From Nocardioides caldifontis (GTDB taxonomy: Bacteria; Actinomycetota; Actinomycetes; Propionibacteriales; Nocardioidaceae), in the NCBI RefSeq assembly GCF_008087345.1, contig NZ_VHIB01000001.1, forward strand, positions 372,001 to 436,000: a stretch of DNA of 64,000 nucleotides, in the 5' to 3' direction. Under the pieces are notes generated by a model, which had not been told where the DNA came from, did not search any database, and worked only from the letters and a program-made list of their open reading frames with translations. The translations under genes and the position numbers were made by a program. Shown here one piece after another: positions 44,146 through 52,645 of this stretch (position 1 is its first letter; every line of letters starts with the position of its first letter).

Positions 44146-45162
44146 GTGGGCGTGGGCGCCTCATCGTCACAATTGGGTAAACCGCCGGCCGTCCTCCGAG
44201 GAGCTCCCATCGACGCCAACCAGCTGACGACGTACCTCCGCGACCACGTCGCCCCACCCAGTGCCGGCGCGGTCGTGCGCAACGGCGGGGTGGTCGTCGC
44301 GACGGACCGTGTCGACGAGACGGCGGACTTCGAGGTCGGGTCGGTGAGCAAGGCGGTCACCGGGCTGCTGTACGCCGACGCGCTCGACCGTGGTGAGGTC
44401 GCGACCGACACGACGCTCGGCGAGCTTCTTCCGCTCGCCGGCGCACCCGCCGCGGAGGTTCGCCTCGCCGACCTGGCGGTCCACCGCTCGGGGCTGCCCC
44501 GGCTCCCCGCCGCCATGCACCCGTGGCGCCGGACCTTCGTGATGCTGCGGGACGGCACGAACCCGTACGGCGACACGCTGGCCGAGCTCCTGGAGCAGGT
44601 GCGGACGGCGAAGGTGGGGCGGCCGCGGCCTGCGTACTCGAACCTCGGGTTCATGCTCCTCGGCCACGCCGTCGCGGCGGCCGCCGGCACGACGTACCGC
44701 GACCTGGTGCGCACCCGCATCACCGAGCCCCTCGACCTCGACGGCTTCTACGTCGCAGAACGCGTCGAGCAGCTGAGCGGCAAGGCCGTGGAGGGCCGGA
44801 GCCGCCGGGGACGGCCGCGCGACCCCTGGGTCGGGGAGGGGCTCGGCCCTGCCGGCGGCATCCGCGCGACGGTGACCTCGGTGGCGCGGCTTCTCGCAGC
44901 GGTGCTCGACGGGACCGCGCCGGGGACGCGCGCGCTCGACCCCGTGGCACCGCTGGCGGGCAAGGCGGTGCGCATCGGAGCCGGGTGGGTGACGCTCGAG
45001 AAGCGCGGGCGCGAGATCGCCTGGCACAACGGCGGCACCGGCGGGTTCCGCAGCTGGGTGGGCGTCGACCGCGCCGCCGGCACCGGGGCGGTGGTGCTGA
45101 GTGCCCGGACCAGGTCCGTCGACCGCGCGGGGCTGGAGCTCCTGGGGAGAACGACCGGGTGA
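44146..45162 (+). CDS. serine hydrolase (beta-lactamase/D-Ala-D-Ala peptidase fold)
   Basis: A 338-residue class C beta-lactamase-like protein. The SxxK motif lies in EVGSVSKAVTGLLYADAL, the YxN motif in RPAYSNLGFMLLGHAVAA and the third box in IAWHNGGTGGFRSWVG. No signal peptide is visible, so it is probably cytosolic, like many esterase-type members. Starts at GTG 44146 and 44152 are equally possible; there is no clear ribosome site. It is divergent from the exported-protein gene and 38 bases ahead of an acyl-CoA ligase. Confidence 0.85.
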   Translation: MGVGASSSQLGKPPAVLRGAPIDANQLTTYLRDHVAPPSAGAVVRNGGVVVATDRVDETADFEVGSVSKAVTGLLYADALDRGEVATDTTLGELLPLAGAPAAEVRLADLAVHRSGLPRLPAAMHPWRRTFVMLRDGTNPYGDTLAELLEQVRTAKVGRPRPAYSNLGFMLLGHAVAAAAGTTYRDLVRTRITEPLDLDGFYVAERVEQLSGKAVEGRSRRGRPRDPWVGEGLGPAGGIRATVTSVARLLAAVLDGTAPGTRALDPVAPLAGKAVRIGAGWVTLEKRGREIAWHNGGTGGFRSWVGVDRAAGTGAVVLSARTRSVDRAGLELLGRTTG

Positions 45163-45163
45163 G

Positions 45164-45178
45164 GGTCGAACCTGTCGG
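45164..45178. repeat. degenerate interspersed repeat arm GGTCGAACCTGTCGG
   Basis: One mismatch from the GGTCGAGCCTGTCGG arm in treY. It lies in the 38-base gap between the hydrolase and ligase genes. Confidence 0.4.
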
Positions 45179-45200
45179 CTCCCGGGGTCAGGATGGGGCC

Positions 45201-46904
45201 ATGACGACGCCCACCGAGAACCTCAAGGCCGCCCGCGACCTGCTCCTCGAGCTCCGAGACGACCGCGAGCAGGCGCTCGAGCGGTTCCGCTGGCCCGACG
45301 TCGGCCCCACCTTCAACTGGGCCCACGACTGGTTCGACACCTGGGCGCGCGGCGACGACCGGCCGGGGCTGGTGATCGTCGAGGAGGACGGCGCGCGGGC
45401 GGAGTACTCCTTCGACGAGCTCGTACGCCGATCCGACCAGCTCGCCACCCGGTTGGCGGGCGAGGGGATCGGCCGAGGGATGAGCGTGATCGTCATGCTC
45501 GGCAACCAGGTCGAGCTCTGGGAGACGATGCTCGCGATCACCAAGCTCGGCGCGGTGATCATGCCGACGACGACGGCGCTGGGTTCCGCCGAGCTCGTCG
45601 ACCGGATCGCCCGCGGCCAGGCGCGCGCCGTCGTCTGCAACGCCGAGGACACCGTGAAGTTCGACGGGATCGAGGGCGACTTCCTGCGGTTCTCCGTCGG
45701 CGACGCGCCCGAGGGGTGGCTGGCCCACTCCGCGGCGTACGACCTCGAACCCGAGCCCGTGCCGCACCCGGGCAACGGCACCGACGACCGGCTGCTGCTG
45801 TACTTCACCAGCGGTACGACGAGCCGGCCGAAGCTCGTCGAGCACACGCACCGCAGCTACCCCGTCGGCCACCTGTCGACGATGTACTGGCTCGGCCTCC
45901 GCCCCGGCGACGTGCACCTCAACATCTCGAGCCCCGGTTGGGCGAAGCACGCCTGGTCGAACTTCTTCGCGCCGTGGCTCGCGCAGGCGACCGTGTTCGT
46001 CCACAACTACCGACGGTTCGACGCCGCCGCGCTCCTGTCGCTGCTGCGACGCGAGCAGGTGAACACCTTCTGCGCACCGCCGACCGTGTGGCGGATGCTC
46101 ATCAACGCCGACCTCTCCGGCGGGCCGGGCTCGCTGCGGGAGGCGATCGGGGCGGGCGAGCCGCTCAACCCCGAGGTGATCAGCCAGGTCGAGCAGCACT
46201 GGGGGCTGACGATCCGCGACGGGTTCGGGCAGACCGAGACCACCGCGTCGATCGCGAACACCCCGGGGCAGCCGGTCAAGGCCGGCTCGATGGGCCGACC
46301 CCTTCCCGGCGTGCCGGTGGCGCTCGTCGACCCCGTGTCCGGCAAGCCGATCGAGGGACCCGGCGAGGGCGAGATCTGCCTCGAGCTGAACGGTCCGCTC
46401 GGACGGCCGTTGACGTTGATGACCGGATACCAGGGCGACGAGGCGCGCAACGACGAGGCGATGGCCGGCGGCTACTACCACACCGGTGACGTCGCGAGCC
46501 GTGACGAGGACGGGTTCATCACCTACGTCGGCCGCACCGACGACGTCTTCAAGGCCTCCGACTACAAGGTCAGCCCGTTCGAGCTCGAGAGCGTGCTGAT
46601 CGAGCATCCCGCCGTCGCGGAGGCCGCCGTCGTACCGGCGCCGGACGCCGTCCGGCTCGCGGTGCCGAAGGCGTACGTCGTGCTCGTCGCCGGCCACGAG
46701 CCCAACGCCGAGACCGCCCGGTCGATCCTCGCCCACGCGCGAGCCCAGCTGCCGCCGTACCTCCGCGTCCGCAGGCTCGAGTTCGCCGAGCTGCCCAAGA
46801 CAATCTCCGGGAAGATCCGGCGCGTGGAGCTCCGCACCCGTGAGGAGCAGCTCGCCGACCAGCGCATCGACGCCGAGTGGCGCGACGACCAGTTCGACTT
46901 CTGA
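45201..46904 (+). CDS. AMP-dependent acyl-CoA synthetase
   Basis: A 567-residue ANL-superfamily enzyme. The P-loop is LLLYFTSGTTSRPKLVEHTH, the adenine motif GEPLNPEV, the aromatic/acid motif DGFGQTETT, then YYHTGDVASRDEDGFITYVGRTDDVFKASDYKVSPFELE (hinge), and the catalytic Lys is in LPKTISGKIRR. It activates a carboxylic acid via AMP; similarity in NFFAPWLAQATVF suggests acetyl- or medium-chain acyl substrates, but specificity is not certain. The ATG is at 45201. It is alone with the hydrolase. Confidence 0.9.
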   Translation: MTTPTENLKAARDLLLELRDDREQALERFRWPDVGPTFNWAHDWFDTWARGDDRPGLVIVEEDGARAEYSFDELVRRSDQLATRLAGEGIGRGMSVIVMLGNQVELWETMLAITKLGAVIMPTTTALGSAELVDRIARGQARAVVCNAEDTVKFDGIEGDFLRFSVGDAPEGWLAHSAAYDLEPEPVPHPGNGTDDRLLLYFTSGTTSRPKLVEHTHRSYPVGHLSTMYWLGLRPGDVHLNISSPGWAKHAWSNFFAPWLAQATVFVHNYRRFDAAALLSLLRREQVNTFCAPPTVWRMLINADLSGGPGSLREAIGAGEPLNPEVISQVEQHWGLTIRDGFGQTETTASIANTPGQPVKAGSMGRPLPGVPVALVDPVSGKPIEGPGEGEICLELNGPLGRPLTLMTGYQGDEARNDEAMAGGYYHTGDVASRDEDGFITYVGRTDDVFKASDYKVSPFELESVLIEHPAVAEAAVVPAPDAVRLAVPKAYVVLVAGHEPNAETARSILAHARAQLPPYLRVRRLEFAELPKTISGKIRRVELRTREEQLADQRIDAEWRDDQFDF

Positions 46905-46910
46905 CGGTCC

Positions 46911-46997
46911 TCGCCGAGCCGTCGCATCTTCACGGGGCTTTCCCGCCGAGTCGTCGCATCTTCACCCGGCATCGGCGCCGACCCGTCGCATCTTCAC
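46911..46997. repeat. three 32-bp tandem units with core GTCGCATCTTCAC
   Basis: GTCGCATCTTCAC occurs at 46921, 46953 and 46985, exactly 32 bases apart. Each is preceded by CCGAGCC/CCGAGTC/CCGACCC and followed by about 10 variable bases. A degenerate fourth unit follows (GCGAGTCGGCGCGTCC). The array lies between the acyl-CoA ligase and the DUF222/HNH gene. Confidence 0.9.
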
Positions 46998-47104
46998 GCC
47001 GGAATGGGCGCGAGTCGGCGCGTCCTGCCGACGGGCTCGGCATCTTCTCCACAACTGTTCGATGCTGTTCGAATAATGTCGGTGGCCGGTCGTAGCGTGC
47101 TCGC

Positions 47105-48412
47105 ATGGAGAACAAGCTGCCGGTCCACCAACGCCCGAACCGGGTGCACTGGGCCACCGGCCGGATCCACGAGGTCCTCGACACCGCACTGGCCGGCGGG
47201 ATCCACCTCCTCGAGCTCGGCGCCACCGACACCGCGGATGCGTTGCAGGAGATCGCGTCGGCGCAGGCCCGGCTCGACGGGCTGAAGCTGCACCTGCTCG
47301 CGCACGCCGAGACCGTCGACGTCGCCCAGGAAACCGCCGCCACCAGCACCGCCGCCTGGCTGACCCAGACCACCCGGCTCCCCGGCGGTGAAGCGCGGAA
47401 GCTCGTCAAGACCGCTCAGCGGCTCCCGTCGTTCGAGGCCACCGCCACCGCAGCGATCGCCGGCCGGGTCGACGGGGCGCAGGCGAAGGTGATCATCGAC
47501 GCCGTCGACGGACTACCGGCTGAGGTCTCGTCGACGGATCGGGCTCGCGCCGAGCAGCACCTGATCGAGCTCGCCGGCGAGTTCGACGCCGTGGCGCTCA
47601 AGCGGCTGGCCCGGCACCTGCACCACGTCATCGACCCCGACGGCGCCGACGCCGCGCTGGCCAAACAGCTCGAGAAGGAGGAAGCCCGGGCCGCGGCGAA
47701 GACAGTGCTGGTGATGTACGACGACGGCCACGGCTCCACCCACGGCCGGTTCACCATCCCCTCGGTCCATGGGGCGATGCTCAAGGTCACCCTCGACGCC
47801 CTGATGTCACCCAAGCGACCCGACCCCATCGCCCGCGAGGTGCCCGCGCCCGCGGTGGACGGCGACTAATCGTCGGAGCGGCTCGTCACCCGGCCACTCG
47901 AAGAGCTCCGCGGAGAAGCCCTGTGCGAGCTGCTCGAACGGATCCCGACCAAGAAGCTCCCCGAGTCCGGCGGCCTCTGCACCGTCCTGGTCACCATCCC
48001 GCTCCACGTCCTCGAACGAGGGCGGGGCGTCGCGAACCTGTCCACCGGCGGCTCGATCAGCGTGGGTGCCGCCCGAAGGTTGGCCTGCCGGGCCGGGATC
48101 ATCCCCCAAGTCCTCGACTCCAGATCGGTGGTGCTCGACCAGGGCCGCCGCACCCGGCTGCACACCCACCCCCAACGCATCGCGATGGCATCGAGGGACA
48201 AGCACTGCACCGCCACCAGCTGTCGGATCCCCGCCTCGTTCTGCCACGCCCACCACAAACAACCCTGGTCCCGCGGCGGCCGAACCACCGTCCGAGACGG
48301 CACGATGCTCTGCCCCAGGCACCACCGGATGGTCCACGACCCCCGCTACACCACCGACTACAGGGACGACGGAAAGACCTGCATCACAAGGACTCGTCGG
48401 CGGCGGACGTGA
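47105..48412 (+). pseudogene. DUF222/HNH endonuclease gene interrupted by one in-frame stop
   Basis: The frame from the ATG at 47105 encodes a DUF222 (13E12-type) domain, with WATGRIHEVLDTALAGGIHLLELG, AWLTQTTRLPGGEARKLVKTAQRLP and AEQHLIELAGEFDAVALKRLARHLHHVIDPDGAD. It ends at a TAA (47867-47869). The same frame then continues without a stop to 48412 and encodes the rest of the family: RIPTKKLPESGGLCTVLVT and the C-terminal HNH nuclease motif DKHCTATSC ... FCHAHHKQPW ... MLCPRHHRMVH. The full length (434 codons plus the stop) is normal for the family. So it is either a recently broken gene or needs read-through. Confidence 0.85.
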
Positions 48413-48446
48413 TCGGCCAGGTCGCATCCCGAGTCTCAGCGGAGAG

Positions 48447-48476
48447 AGCGCGCCGCGAGGGGCGGCTGAACACCAG
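48447..48476. repeat. single reverse copy of the GAGCCGCCCCTCGTGGCG repeat
   Basis: CGCGCCGCGAGGGGCGGCTG (reverse complement CAGCCGCCCCTCGCGGCGCG) matches the arrays at 14952-15047 and 20963-21255 with few changes. It again lies between convergent genes (HNH remnant and MFS). Confidence 0.7.
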
Positions 48477-48488
48477 CACCGCGGGCTG

Positions 48489-49760
48489 TCACCGGACGGC
48501 AGCAGGGTCAGCTGTCGTGCGTTGCGTCCGCACGCCGGCCAGCAGGAGGAGGAAAGCCGCGATGATGAGCACCGGCTCGACAGCCAGCGCGGGGCCGAGC
48601 CCGTGGTGATCAGCCAGGGTGCCGATGAGGTAGGGCGACCCGGCGCTCAGTGCTCCGACGAGGAGCTGCGTCCGCGCGTTAGCCTGGTCCTCGTGGCCCT
48701 GGGCGGCGCCCAAGGTGAGGGCCAGCGCGAGCGGGTAGACGTTCGCGACCCCGACGCCGCAAGCGAACAGCCCGATGACGGCCAGCACCGGCTCGTCGCT
48801 CACCCAGAAGAGACCGAACCCTGCTGCGGTGAGCGCCAGCGAGCCGTGGAGCAGCACAACGGTCCGGCCGGGCCGCCTCGTCACCGCCGCGCCGCCGACC
48901 CGGCCGACCAGGATGCCGAGGTAGTTGCTGCTCAGCGTGGTCGCCGCCACCGCCGGCGTGAGGCCGGTGCCGATCAGCACCTCGGCGCCGAAGTAGACGA
49001 TGCAGAACTCGATCGCCGTCGCCAGCGCGGTCAGGCCGGCGAACACCCAGCAGGCGAGCGGCAGCCGTTCGTGACCTCCGTCGGCCGGTCGGCCCCGTGA
49101 TGCCGGCATCGGACTGCGGCGCAGGAAGACCCACATCCCCGCCAGGACGACCGCCGGCAGCGCGAACGCGACCCGCCAGCCGAGTGCGGACGCGGCGAGC
49201 GCACCGAGCACCAGCGGCGCCACGACGGCGGACGCACCTGCACCGACGTTGGCCTCGGTGAGCGCCTTGTCGCGCCGCTCCTGGTGCCGGTCGGAGAGCA
49301 CCGCCTGGACGACCATCAGCAGCGTCGTGCCTGCGATGCCCATGACCGCGGTGCCGACCAGGGTCGCGGGGAGGCCGGAGCCGATCGTGAACAGCGCGGC
49401 GCCGAGCGCGGTGACCGCTGCCGACCCCCACAGGAGCACGCTCCGCGAGAGGTGCCGGGCCGCCCGTGCGAACGTGAACCCGGCGACGCAGGAGCCGAGC
49501 GCCCAGAGAGCGGAGTAGAAGCCGAGGAGCGTGTACGAGAAGCCGAGCTCCTGCCGGAGCAGCGCCAGGGACGGTCCGAAGGCGTACAGCCAGAACGTGA
49601 AGCAGCCGAGCGCCGCGTAGCCGAGCGCCGTCGCCCGGTCGCGTACGAAAGCGTCGTCCGGCGCGACCGAGGCTGCGGACCCGGACGGCCGCGAGCCGGC
49701 GGAGTCGGTGCGCGCAACGGCGCCGCTGGAGGGGCGCCGGTCATCCGTGTATCGATACAC
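48489..49760 (-). CDS. MFS transporter
   Basis: A 423-residue, 12-TM permease. Recognisable are FTFWLYAFGPSLALLRQELGFSYTLLGFYSALWALGSCVAGF (TM1-2) and the symmetric second half GRPADGGHERLPLACWVFAGLTALATAIEFC. It resembles MFS proteins of unknown substrate; the neighbouring LacI regulator suggests a sugar or small-molecule inducer. The GTG at 49760 is chosen because the TACACT -10 element is 6 bases upstream, so a leaderless mRNA would start exactly there, and because farther upstream starts would overlap the lacI gene. Confidence 0.82.
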   Translation of the reverse strand: MYRYTDDRRPSSGAVARTDSAGSRPSGSAASVAPDDAFVRDRATALGYAALGCFTFWLYAFGPSLALLRQELGFSYTLLGFYSALWALGSCVAGFTFARAARHLSRSVLLWGSAAVTALGAALFTIGSGLPATLVGTAVMGIAGTTLLMVVQAVLSDRHQERRDKALTEANVGAGASAVVAPLVLGALAASALGWRVAFALPAVVLAGMWVFLRRSPMPASRGRPADGGHERLPLACWVFAGLTALATAIEFCIVYFGAEVLIGTGLTPAVAATTLSSNYLGILVGRVGGAAVTRRPGRTVVLLHGSLALTAAGFGLFWVSDEPVLAVIGLFACGVGVANVYPLALALTLGAAQGHEDQANARTQLLVGALSAGSPYLIGTLADHHGLGPALAVEPVLIIAAFLLLLAGVRTQRTTADPAAVR

Positions 49761-49772
49761 AAGTAGAGTGTA
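49747..49772. promoter_or_regulatory. divergent promoters and operator of the MFS/LacI pair
   Basis: GTGTATCGATACAC (49747-49760) is a perfect 14-bp palindrome with a central CG, as in LacI-family operators. TAGAGT (49764-49769) is a -10 element for lacI, 7 bases before its GTG. TACACT (49772-49767, minus strand) is a -10 element for the MFS gene, 6 bases before its GTG, which is the first three bases of the palindrome. The two -10 elements overlap, so the promoters exclude each other, and the operator covers the MFS start. Confidence 0.7.
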
Positions 49773-49776
49773 GGCC

Positions 49777-50853
49777 GTGCCGTCCACCGATGACCACCCC
49801 CGCAGGCGACCCACCATGCGGGACGTCGCGCGCGCGGCGGGCGTCTCGCCGATGACGGTCTCCTACGCCTACTCGCGCCCCGGGCGGGTCTCCGCCGACG
49901 CGGCTGCGAAGGTGCGCGCGGCTGCGGAGCAGCTGGGGTACCCCGGCCCGGACCCGACCGCCCGGTCGCTGCGGCGCGGCCGAGTCGGCAGCCTCGGTGT
50001 GGTGCTGGGCGAGCGGCTGACGTACGCCTTCGACGACCCGCAGGCGGCTCGGTTCCTCTCCGGCGTGGCCGACGTCTGTGCCTCCGAGGGCGTCGGGCTC
50101 ACCCTCCTGCCGACCACCGGCGCGGAGACCGACGTGCAGCGGATCGCGCAGGCGGTGGTCGACGGGTTCGTGCTCTGGACGACCAGCGACGACGACCCGG
50201 TGCTCGACGCGGTCGCCGGCACCGGACGTCCGGCCGTCGTCCACGCAGGCCCCGCCCGCGCGGGGCTGCCGGTGGTCGGCATCGACGACACGGCGGCAGC
50301 CACGGCGATCGGTCGGGCGGCGTTCGCCGGGGCAGAGCGTCCGCTCGTGCTCGGCTTCCCCGTCGACCGCGACCGGCAGCGACTGCTCGTGCCGGCGCCA
50401 GAGGTCGGGCCCATCGCCTTCCCGGTCACGCGACACCGGTGGACCGGGATGCTCGACGCCTGGGCGGAGGGCGGCGGGGCCCCCGAGGAGCTGCGGCTCG
50501 CGACGTGCTCCGGCAACGACGCCGCCGAGGGGGAGGAGGTCGCCTACGCGCTGCTCACAGGTGACGACCCGCCCGACGCGATCGCCGCGATGAGCGACGA
50601 GCTGGCGCTCGGGGCGCTGCGGGCGGCCGCGCGAGCGGGGCTCACCGTCCCCGACGCGGTGGCGGTCACCGGTTGGGACGACAGCGACGCAGCTGTCCCG
50701 GCCGGGCTCACCACCGTCGCCCAGTCGTTGCGCGAGCAAGGTGCGCACTGCGCCCGGGTCGCGCTCGGCGGCGAGGTTGCGGGGGTCGAGCGGTGGGAGG
50801 TCGTCGTACGGTCGACCACCCGCGCCGACCAGAACCGGGGCACGGGCGCGTGA
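49777..50853 (+). CDS. LacI family transcriptional regulator
   Basis: A 358-residue repressor. The HTH and hinge read TMRDVARAAGVSPMTVSYAYSRPGRVSADAAAKVRAAAEQLGY (13-55), followed by the periplasmic-binding-like effector domain (SLGVVLGERLTYAFDDPQAARFLSGVADV ... AVTGWDDSDAAVPAGLTTVAQSL). In place of the usual D-N loop it has GIDDTAAATAIGRAAFAG. It most likely controls the divergent MFS gene and itself through the palindrome at 49747-49760. The effector is unknown. The GTG at 49777 directly follows the -10 region, indicating a leaderless transcript. Confidence 0.93.
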   Translation: MPSTDDHPRRRPTMRDVARAAGVSPMTVSYAYSRPGRVSADAAAKVRAAAEQLGYPGPDPTARSLRRGRVGSLGVVLGERLTYAFDDPQAARFLSGVADVCASEGVGLTLLPTTGAETDVQRIAQAVVDGFVLWTTSDDDPVLDAVAGTGRPAVVHAGPARAGLPVVGIDDTAAATAIGRAAFAGAERPLVLGFPVDRDRQRLLVPAPEVGPIAFPVTRHRWTGMLDAWAEGGGAPEELRLATCSGNDAAEGEEVAYALLTGDDPPDAIAAMSDELALGALRAAARAGLTVPDAVAVTGWDDSDAAVPAGLTTVAQSLREQGAHCARVALGGEVAGVERWEVVVRSTTRADQNRGTGA

Positions 50854-50869
50854 GCCGGACGCCCGGGTC

Positions 50870-52645
50870 TCAGCCCGCCCATGCGCTCCACAGCTCGGCG
50901 TAGCGACCGCCGAGGGCGAGCAGCTCGTCGTGGCTGCCCTCCTCGATGACGCGTCCCTCGCGCATCACCAGGATCCGGTCGGCGGTCTCGGCCTGGCTGA
51001 GCCGGTGGGCGACCACCAGAGCGCCGCGGCCGGCCGTCACCGCCGATGCGGCGCGCTCGAGGTCCCGCGCGCCGGCCGAGCCGGCCTCGGCCGTGGCCTC
51101 GTCGAGCACCACGAACCACGGGTCCGCCAGCACCACCCGGGCGAGGGCGAGCTGCTGGGCCTGTGCCGGGGTGAGGGTGTGGCCGCCGTCGCCGATCCGC
51201 GTGTCGAGCCCGTCCGGCAGCGTGCGCACCCACCCGGAGGCGAGCACGGTGCGCAAGGCGTCCTCCACCTCGGCGTCCGTCGCGTCCGGAGCCGCCAGCG
51301 TGACGGCGTCGCGGACGGTGCCGGCGAAGACGTGGAAGTCCTGGCTGACCAGCACGATGCGCGACCGGACGGCGCGGGTCCCGAGCGAGGCGAACGGGTG
51401 GCCGGCGAGCGTCACGGAGCCCCTCGTCGGAGTGAGGACGCCGGCGGCGATCGCGCCGAGGGTGGTCTTGCCGGCGCCGGTGGCGCCGACCAGCGCGACC
51501 CGCTCGCCCGGGAGCAAGGTCAGCGTGGTCGGCTCGAGGACCGGCCGCCCCGGAACGTACTCGTGGCCCACCCCCGACAGTCCGAGCGGCCCCGGGCGGT
51601 CGAGCCCCGACGGCGCACCAGGGACCGGCCGGTCCGGCAGCAGCGTCACCCCGACCAGCCTGGCCAGCGAGGCGCCCGTCGACTGCAACGAGTCGAAGAT
51701 GAAGAGCAGCGCGTTGATCGGGTTGAACAGCCGGTGGAAGTAGAGCGCCGCCGCGGTCACCGCGCCGACGGTCGCGGCGTCCGAGCGGACCAGCCAGAAA
51801 CCGGTGCCGAGCACGGAGGCCAGCCCGATCAGCTCCGCCCGGTTGGAGCGGCCGAAGAACCGGGTGAGCAGGTGGAAGACGTCGACGGTCAGGTCCCGCG
51901 CCCGGGCCGAGCGCTGCTCGATGACGGCCAGCTGCCGGTCCTGGTGGCCGAACGCGCGCAGCGTCGCCGCGCCGCGCAGCCCGCCGACCAGCGCCTCGGC
52001 CCGCTCGCCCTGGGCGACGCGTTCGCGGGCGTAGTAGGGGCCGGAGCGCGGGAGGTACCACCGGAGCCCGAGCACGTAGAACGGCGCCGCGACCAGCCCG
52101 GCCAGCCCGAGCCGCCAGTCGAGGGCGAACAGCCCGCCGGCGGTGAACACCACCAGGACCACCGAGTTCACGAGCATCGGCACGATCTCGCCGAGCGCCT
52201 CGGCCACCGTCCGTGCGTCGTCGCCGACCCGGGACAGCACGTCGCCGGTGCCGGCTGCCTCCAGCCGCGCCGAGTCGAGGTGGAGAGCCTTGTCGAGCAC
52301 CTCCTCGCGCAGCTCCGCGAGGGCCGGCTCGCCGGCGCGGGCGACGAACGCGACCGACAGCACGGTGAAGATCCCGCCGAGCACGGCGGCGACCGCGATC
52401 GCCACCGCCTCCCTGGTCACCGAGGTGCCGCCGGCACCGACCGTGTCGACGATCCGGCCGAGCATCCACGGCGGCACCAACGCGCACAGCCCGACGACCA
52501 CGAACGACACGACGGCGCCGAGCAGGGGGCCGCCGTGGCGCCGGGAGAGCCGCCAGGCCGCAAGGGTGGTCTCGCGCCGGGACGCGATCGGCAGCAGGTC
52601 GCGATCGCTCTCGGGGGCGGCGGTGGCGAGCCGGTCGGCGCTCAT
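50870..52645 (-). CDS. ABC exporter half-transporter with consensus Walker motifs
   Basis: A 591-residue TM-NBD protein. Six TM helices lie in residues 40-320. The NBD has Walker A GATGAGKT (387-394), the Q-loop in LVSQDFHVF, Walker B FVVLDEATAE (D515, E516) and the H-loop in VVAHRLSQAETADR. Its signature is LTPAQAQQLALARV (491-) instead of LSGGQ. It pairs with the gene upstream (ATGA overlap) as a heterodimer with one active ATP site. The exporter class is lipid or drug; the substrate is unknown. Confidence 0.93.
   Translation of the reverse strand: MSADRLATAAPESDRDLLPIASRRETTLAAWRLSRRHGGPLLGAVVSFVVVGLCALVPPWMLGRIVDTVGAGGTSVTREAVAIAVAAVLGGIFTVLSVAFVARAGEPALAELREEVLDKALHLDSARLEAAGTGDVLSRVGDDARTVAEALGEIVPMLVNSVVLVVFTAGGLFALDWRLGLAGLVAAPFYVLGLRWYLPRSGPYYARERVAQGERAEALVGGLRGAATLRAFGHQDRQLAVIEQRSARARDLTVDVFHLLTRFFGRSNRAELIGLASVLGTGFWLVRSDAATVGAVTAAALYFHRLFNPINALLFIFDSLQSTGASLARLVGVTLLPDRPVPGAPSGLDRPGPLGLSGVGHEYVPGRPVLEPTTLTLLPGERVALVGATGAGKTTLGAIAAGVLTPTRGSVTLAGHPFASLGTRAVRSRIVLVSQDFHVFAGTVRDAVTLAAPDATDAEVEDALRTVLASGWVRTLPDGLDTRIGDGGHTLTPAQAQQLALARVVLADPWFVVLDEATAEAGSAGARDLERAASAVTAGRGALVVAHRLSQAETADRILVMREGRVIEEGSHDELLALGGRYAELWSAWAG

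Noticed and set aside
46911-46997. CRISPR array
   Set aside because: Only three to four units; the variable part is about 10 bases, far shorter than a spacer, and there are no cas genes in the window.
47105-47869. A short intact DUF222 gene
   Set aside because: The frame directly continues into the HNH part with normal family sequence, so the stop is better read as a disruption.
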